From an uncultured Acetatifactor sp. (lineage in GTDB: Bacteria > Bacillota > Clostridia > Lachnospirales > Lachnospiraceae), in the NCBI GenBank assembly GCA_910577035.1, contig CAJTKW010000038.1:1-26542 (forward strand): DNA of 26,542 nucleotides. Reading direction: 5' to 3'. The notes under the pieces are model-generated. The model saw nothing but the letters and a program-made list of their open reading frames with translations. It was not told where the DNA came from and did not search any database. Numbering within the stretch: position 1 is the stretch's first letter; each line of letters opens with the position of its first letter. Position numbers and translations under genes: made by a program. Shown piece by piece: positions 23,701 through 26,542 of this stretch.

Positions 23701-23943
23701 TTAAATGGCTTCGTGGAAGGTACGGCTGATTACGTCGGCCTGCTGTTCGGGAGTCAGTTTAATGAAATTCACGGCGTATCCGCTGACCCGAATTGTCAGT
23801 TGGGGATAATTTTCAGGATGCTTCTGGGCATCCAGCAGTGTATCCCTGTTTAAAACGTTTACATTTAGATGATGTCCGCCCTTTGTGGCATATCCGTCCA
23901 GAAGATTTACAAGATTGTCAACCTGTGCTGTGCTTGAGCTCAT
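23701..23943 (-). CDS. grcA: Autonomous glycyl-radical cofactor (GrcA/YfiD-like)
   Basis: An 80-residue protein equivalent to the C-terminal glycyl-radical domain of pyruvate formate-lyase. The motif IRVSGYAVNF with the radical glycine at residue 55 is followed by KLTPEQQADVISRTFHEAI, almost identical in pattern to PFL C-termini. In E. coli the equivalent YfiD can replace the oxygen-cleaved end of PFL and restore activity, and it is activated by the PFL-activating enzyme. No PFL or activase gene is in the window. ATG at 23943 follows GGAGG. The gene is monocistronic, with its own promoter and terminator. Length is shorter than E. coli GrcA (127 aa), lacking part of the N-terminus. Confidence 0.9.
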   Translation of the reverse strand: MSSSTAQVDNLVNLLDGYATKGGHHLNVNVLNRDTLLDAQKHPENYPQLTIRVSGYAVNFIKLTPEQQADVISRTFHEAI

Positions 23944-23977
23944 ATCAATACCTCCATTTGTGTTAAGATTTAATAAT

Positions 23978-24035
23978 AGTAATGATTACTGTTTTGTTGT
24001 AATTAAATAATAGCACCTCGTCAGTCATTTGTCTA
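23978..24035 (-). promoter_or_regulatory. grcA promoter and inverted repeat
   Basis: On the - strand TAGACA (24035-24030) and TATTAT (24012-24007) are 17 bases apart, a good vegetative promoter. Downstream of it, AGTAAT-G-ATTACT (23978-23990) is a perfect inverted repeat in the leader, about 10-20 nt past the expected start. It is a candidate operator, for example for a redox or fermentation regulator. Confidence 0.6.
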
Positions 24036-24102
24036 TACCTTTCCATTAAAATTTTGTATTTTTCTGAATACAAAAATACTGCCAGAACTTAAAGGGGAAA
24101 CA

Positions 24103-24131
24103 GGAATATCCGGGTTTTATTTTCATATATT
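24103..24131 (+). promoter_or_regulatory. Candidate sigma-E-like promoter of the spoIIIA operon
   Basis: GGAATATC (24103-24110) and CATATATT (24124-24131) are separated by 13 bases. This roughly fits the sigma-E pattern (ATA-containing -35, CATA-type -10) expected for spoIIIA, which is transcribed in the mother cell in Bacillus. The match is loose, and sigma-A use is not excluded. Confidence 0.4.
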
Positions 24132-24170
24132 GGAAAAAGAGGACAAAGAGGTGCAGGAGGGCAGGCATAT

Positions 24171-25109
24171 ATGGAAAACACGATCTTACGTCTTTTTCCG
24201 GCAGAAAAAAGAAGCTTTTGGGAATATACGGCTGCACACCAAAGGTTTGTCCGTGAGATTCGTCTGCGGGCAGACCGCCCTATTGTGATATACATAGACG
24301 GGAAGGAAGTCTTCCTGGACAGAGAAGGACATTTTACAGAGCGGATGCAGGAGGCTGGCAGCATTACGGCGGAGGAGCTTTCCAAGCTGCTGGAGCATAT
24401 CTGCCATTATTCCCTGTATGCCTATGAGGATGAGCTGCGGCAGGGGTTCCTTACGGTGGCGGGCGGTCACAGGATCGGAGTTGCGGGACAAGCGGTGCCG
24501 GAAGACGAAAAGAATCTGCGGACGATCAAAAACATAACTTTTATCAATATTCGGGTTTCCCATGAGATAAAGGGTGCGGCTGACAGGGTGCTTCCACGAA
24601 TATACGGAGAAGGTAATCTGAAAAGCACGCTGATCATCTCGCCTCCGGGATGTGGAAAGACCACCCTTCTCAGGGATCTGATCAGACAGGTTTCGGACGG
24701 TAACAAATGGGGGAAGGGTATGACAGTGGGGGTTGTTGACGAGCGTTCGGAAATCGCAGGTGCATTCTGCGGAAAGCCTCAGAACGATGTGGGTATGAGG
24801 ACGGACGTGCTGGATGCCTGTCCTAAAAGTCTGGGAATGATGATGCTTCTGCGCTCCATGTCACCGGAAGTTATCGCCATTGACGAGCTGGGTGACGGTG
24901 AGGAGCTGGAAGCTCTGCGCCGCGCTGCGGTATGCGGGTGCAGGATACTGGCCACGGCTCACGGGGAGAGCCGCGAGGATGTGATGTCCAGGTTTGATGT
25001 GCCGGAAGGGGTGTGGAAGCAGCTTTTCCGGATGGTGATTATTCTCGGAAAGGAACAGGGAAGCTGCGTGGTAAAGAGAATGGAGGAAGAAGGAGGGGAT
25101 TATGCTTAG
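24171..25109 (+). CDS. spoIIIAA: Stage III sporulation protein AA (SpoIIIAA), ATPase
   Basis: The 312-residue secretion-type ATPase of the SpoIIIA-SpoIIQ channel, which connects mother cell and forespore. Walker A is PPGCGKTT at residues 158-165, and the Walker B strand VIAIDE is at 234-239. GVVDERSEIAG, NDVGMRTDVLD and ATAHGES between and after them are typical of SpoIIIAA. The N-terminal domain with VREIRLRADRP and YEDELRQGFLTVAGGHRIGV is also as expected. Length is normal. ATG 24171 follows GGAGGGCAGGC. It is the first gene of an overlapping operon. Confidence 0.95.
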   Translation: MENTILRLFPAEKRSFWEYTAAHQRFVREIRLRADRPIVIYIDGKEVFLDREGHFTERMQEAGSITAEELSKLLEHICHYSLYAYEDELRQGFLTVAGGHRIGVAGQAVPEDEKNLRTIKNITFINIRVSHEIKGAADRVLPRIYGEGNLKSTLIISPPGCGKTTLLRDLIRQVSDGNKWGKGMTVGVVDERSEIAGAFCGKPQNDVGMRTDVLDACPKSLGMMMLLRSMSPEVIAIDELGDGEELEALRRAAVCGCRILATAHGESREDVMSRFDVPEGVWKQLFRMVIILGKEQGSCVVKRMEEEGGDYA

Positions 25110-25620
25110 GCTGGCAGGGGCCTGTATGATCCTGAGCGGCTGCTTTGGCCTGGGACTATGGTACAAGCGGCAGTTTACGGGCAGGGTCAGGGCGCTGCGG
25201 ACAATGTGCGGTACATTGAGCCTCCTTGGAAGCGAGGTCCGCTATGGGCGGAGGACGCTGCCGGAGTGCTGCGGACACGTGGCCGGAAGAGTGTCCGGGC
25301 CTCTCAGCGACGCATTGAGGAGGATTGAGATAAAAATGCAGGAAAACACGGGGGAGAGCTTTGCACGGGTCTTTCGGGAGTGTATGGAAGAGCCGCTGCG
25401 GGAAATGCCCCTGAAGGAGGAGGACAGGGAAGAATACCTGCGGTTTGTATCGGCCGGCACTTTCGGTGACGGACAGATGCAGCTGGATCTCATAGAGCAG
25501 AGCAGGGAGCAATTGGAGATAAAGGCGGCAGCCCTGGAACAGGAAAATGCGGAAAAGTGCAGAATGGCGGTAGGACTTGGAGCCATGGGAGGGTTATTGA
25601 TTATTCTGGTATTGTACTGA
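25102..25620 (+). CDS. spoIIIAB: Stage III sporulation protein AB (SpoIIIAB)
   Basis: A 172-residue membrane protein with an N-terminal hydrophobic segment (about residues 3-20), a long helical middle (RTMCGTLSLLGSEVRYGRRTLPE is diagnostic in pattern) and a C-terminal helix ending LIILVLY. SpoIIIAB resembles GspF-type inner-membrane platform proteins and is thought to sit beside the SpoIIIAA ATPase in the channel. Its start ATG overlaps spoIIIAA by 8 nt with AGGAGGGG upstream. Confidence 0.93.
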   Translation: MLRLAGACMILSGCFGLGLWYKRQFTGRVRALRTMCGTLSLLGSEVRYGRRTLPECCGHVAGRVSGPLSDALRRIEIKMQENTGESFARVFRECMEEPLREMPLKEEDREEYLRFVSAGTFGDGQMQLDLIEQSREQLEIKAAALEQENAEKCRMAVGLGAMGGLLIILVLY

Positions 25621-25662
25621 CCCTCTCGCGCGAATCAGTAAAAAGATAGGATACGGGGAATT

Positions 25663-25857
25663 ATGGGAGTGAGTCTGATTTTTAAGATAGCGGCAGTCGG
25701 TATTCTGGTTACGATACTCAGCCAGGTACTAAAGCACAGCGGACGGGAAGAGCATGCGTTTATGATCAGCCTTGCGGGCCTGATTCTGGTGCTGACCTGG
25801 ATCGTGCCATACATATACGAATTGTTTCAGACGATACAGACCCTGTTCGCGTTGTAG
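25663..25857 (+). CDS. spoIIIAC: Stage III sporulation protein AC (SpoIIIAC)
   Basis: A 64-residue protein with two hydrophobic helices (about 4-22 and 32-54) joined by the short loop KHSGREEHA, the normal size and shape for SpoIIIAC, a small membrane part of the SpoIIIA channel. ATG 25663 has a GGGG-rich ribosome site 5 bases away. Position between AB and AD confirms the call. Confidence 0.95.
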   Translation: MGVSLIFKIAAVGILVTILSQVLKHSGREEHAFMISLAGLILVLTWIVPYIYELFQTIQTLFAL

Positions 25858-25871
25858 ATGGGAGGAGCATT

Positions 25872-26258
25872 GTGCAGGAGCTGGTAAAGGTAGCTTTTCT
25901 GGGAATCACGGGAGTACTGCTGGCAATTCAGTTCAAGGGCCAGAAGCCGGAGTATGGGACATATGTGGGACTGGCTGTAGGTATTCTCGTCTTCGGATAC
26001 GCACTGAGACAGGTAGAGGCTGTGGCGGGCCAGCTGGGAAAGCTGCGGATCTACCTGAACGGAGCGGAAGGATATCTTACGGTATTACTGAAGGTCATAG
26101 GAATTACATACATCTGCGAATTCAGTGCCGATGTATGTAAGGATGCGGGATACCAGACGGTGGCAGGGCAGATCGAGGTGCTGGGGAAACTGTCGGTAAT
26201 GTTTGCCGGTCTGCCCGTCCTTTTTGCCGTGATCGAACAGATACAAAGCTTTATGTAA
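25872..26258 (+). CDS. spoIIIAD: Stage III sporulation protein AD (SpoIIIAD)
   Basis: A 128-residue membrane protein starting at GTG 25872 behind GGGAGGAGC. It has hydrophobic helices at about 5-20, 29-46, 66-80 and 106-124, and the conserved stretch YLTVLLKVIGITYICEFSADVCKDAG (given here across 66-91) found in SpoIIIAD. It belongs to the membrane part of the SpoIIIA channel needed for forespore growth and sigma-G activity. The gene ends normally 24 nt before the spoIIIAE coding sequence becomes recognisable. Confidence 0.95.
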   Translation: MQELVKVAFLGITGVLLAIQFKGQKPEYGTYVGLAVGILVFGYALRQVEAVAGQLGKLRIYLNGAEGYLTVLLKVIGITYICEFSADVCKDAGYQTVAGQIEVLGKLSVMFAGLPVLFAVIEQIQSFM

Positions 26259-26282
26259 ATACAGTGATTCTCACAGGAAAGG

Positions 26283-26542
26283 CTGGATGACGGGATTTGG
26301 CAGGATTACGGTCTGGACAGGCTGGCGGCGGGCATACAGCAGCTGTTTCCAAAGACGGATATATCGGCAAAACAACTGCTGGAGCAGGTGATGTCCGGCG
26401 ATATATTCGGAGCATTGTCCTGCCTGGTTGCAGGAGGGGCAGCCGGCATTACGAATCAGCTGGCAGGGATGAAAAATATTTTCGTCTGGCTGTTGATGCT
26501 GGGCATCGTCTCTTCGCTGGTCACGCATTTTGTGGAGATCTT
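26283..26542 (+). CDS. spoIIIAE: Stage III sporulation protein AE (SpoIIIAE), 5' part, start unclear
   Basis: The frame starting QERLDDGIWQDYGLDRLAAG and continuing LFPKTDIS, LLEQVMSGDIFGAL, and a membrane-helix text (IFVWLLMLGIVSSLVTHFVEI) is the mature N-terminal part of SpoIIIAE, a multi-pass membrane protein of the SpoIIIA channel. Usually about 25 residues of signal peptide precede this. Here, in-frame stops TAA 26256 and TGA 26265 close the frame upstream and no ATG, GTG or TTG lies between TGA and CTG 26283. CTG 26283 is directly preceded by AGGAAAGG, too close for a normal start. The gene runs off the window. Confidence 0.8.
   Translation, partial: MDDGIWQDYGLDRLAAGIQQLFPKTDISAKQLLEQVMSGDIFGALSCLVAGGAAGITNQLAGMKNIFVWLLMLGIVSSLVTHFVEI

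Overview
The window looks like a chromosomal segment of an anaerobic, endospore-forming Firmicute, most likely a member of the Lachnospiraceae. The right end carries the start of the sporulation operon spoIIIAA-AB-AC-AD-AE. Next to it is a stand-alone glycyl-radical protein (GrcA type), typical of fermenting anaerobes. Ribosome binding sites are strong GGAGG-type sites. No tRNA, rRNA or CRISPR array was seen.

Region 1 (1-14960) is a surface polysaccharide locus read entirely on the + strand. It starts with the C-terminal tail of an initiating sugar transferase. A nucleotide-sugar epimerase/reductase, a WbuB-like glycosyltransferase, and a three-gene UDP-2-acetamido-2,6-dideoxy-L-hexose pathway follow (CapE/WbjB-like dehydratase, RmlD-like reductase, CapG/WecB-like 2-epimerase). 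The RmlD-like form of the second enzyme points to L-QuiNAc or L-RhaNAc rather than L-FucNAc. After that come an orphan WbpG-type amidotransferase and a frameshifted GT4 glycosyltransferase. At about 8.0 kb the DNA becomes clearly AT-rich. This part encodes a Wzy-like polymerase, a transferase with bacterial sialyltransferase motifs, a Wzx flippase, and a complete 3-deoxy-D-manno-octulosonate (Kdo) route: CMP-sugar synthetase, KdsA, KdsD and KdsC. A full Kdo pathway next to a sialyltransferase-like enzyme in a spore former suggests a Kdo-like acid in a Gram-positive cell-surface polymer.

Region 2 (14961-23650) is accessory DNA. It opens with a gene-free kilobase holding a terminator, a decayed transposase fragment, a MITE-like element and a long perfect hairpin. 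Two uncharacterised gene modules follow. Module A (15998-18359) is a 460-aa protein of unknown family translationally coupled to an FRG-domain protein. It has its own near-consensus promoter and is bracketed by two related hairpins. Module B (18632-22353) is a three-gene overlapping operon: a four-helix membrane protein, a protein of unknown family, and a large protein with HExxH and ExxAD zinc-protease motifs. An XRE-type regulator with a consensus promoter faces it convergently, and a 70-aa unknown gene diverges from the regulator. Both modules look like defence- or stress-type accessory systems, but their function is inferred from architecture only.

Region 3 (23650-26542) returns to conserved chromosome: grcA on the - strand, then spoIIIAA-AD and the 5' part of spoIIIAE. 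The spoIIIAE frame, as given, lacks a normal start codon and a signal peptide.
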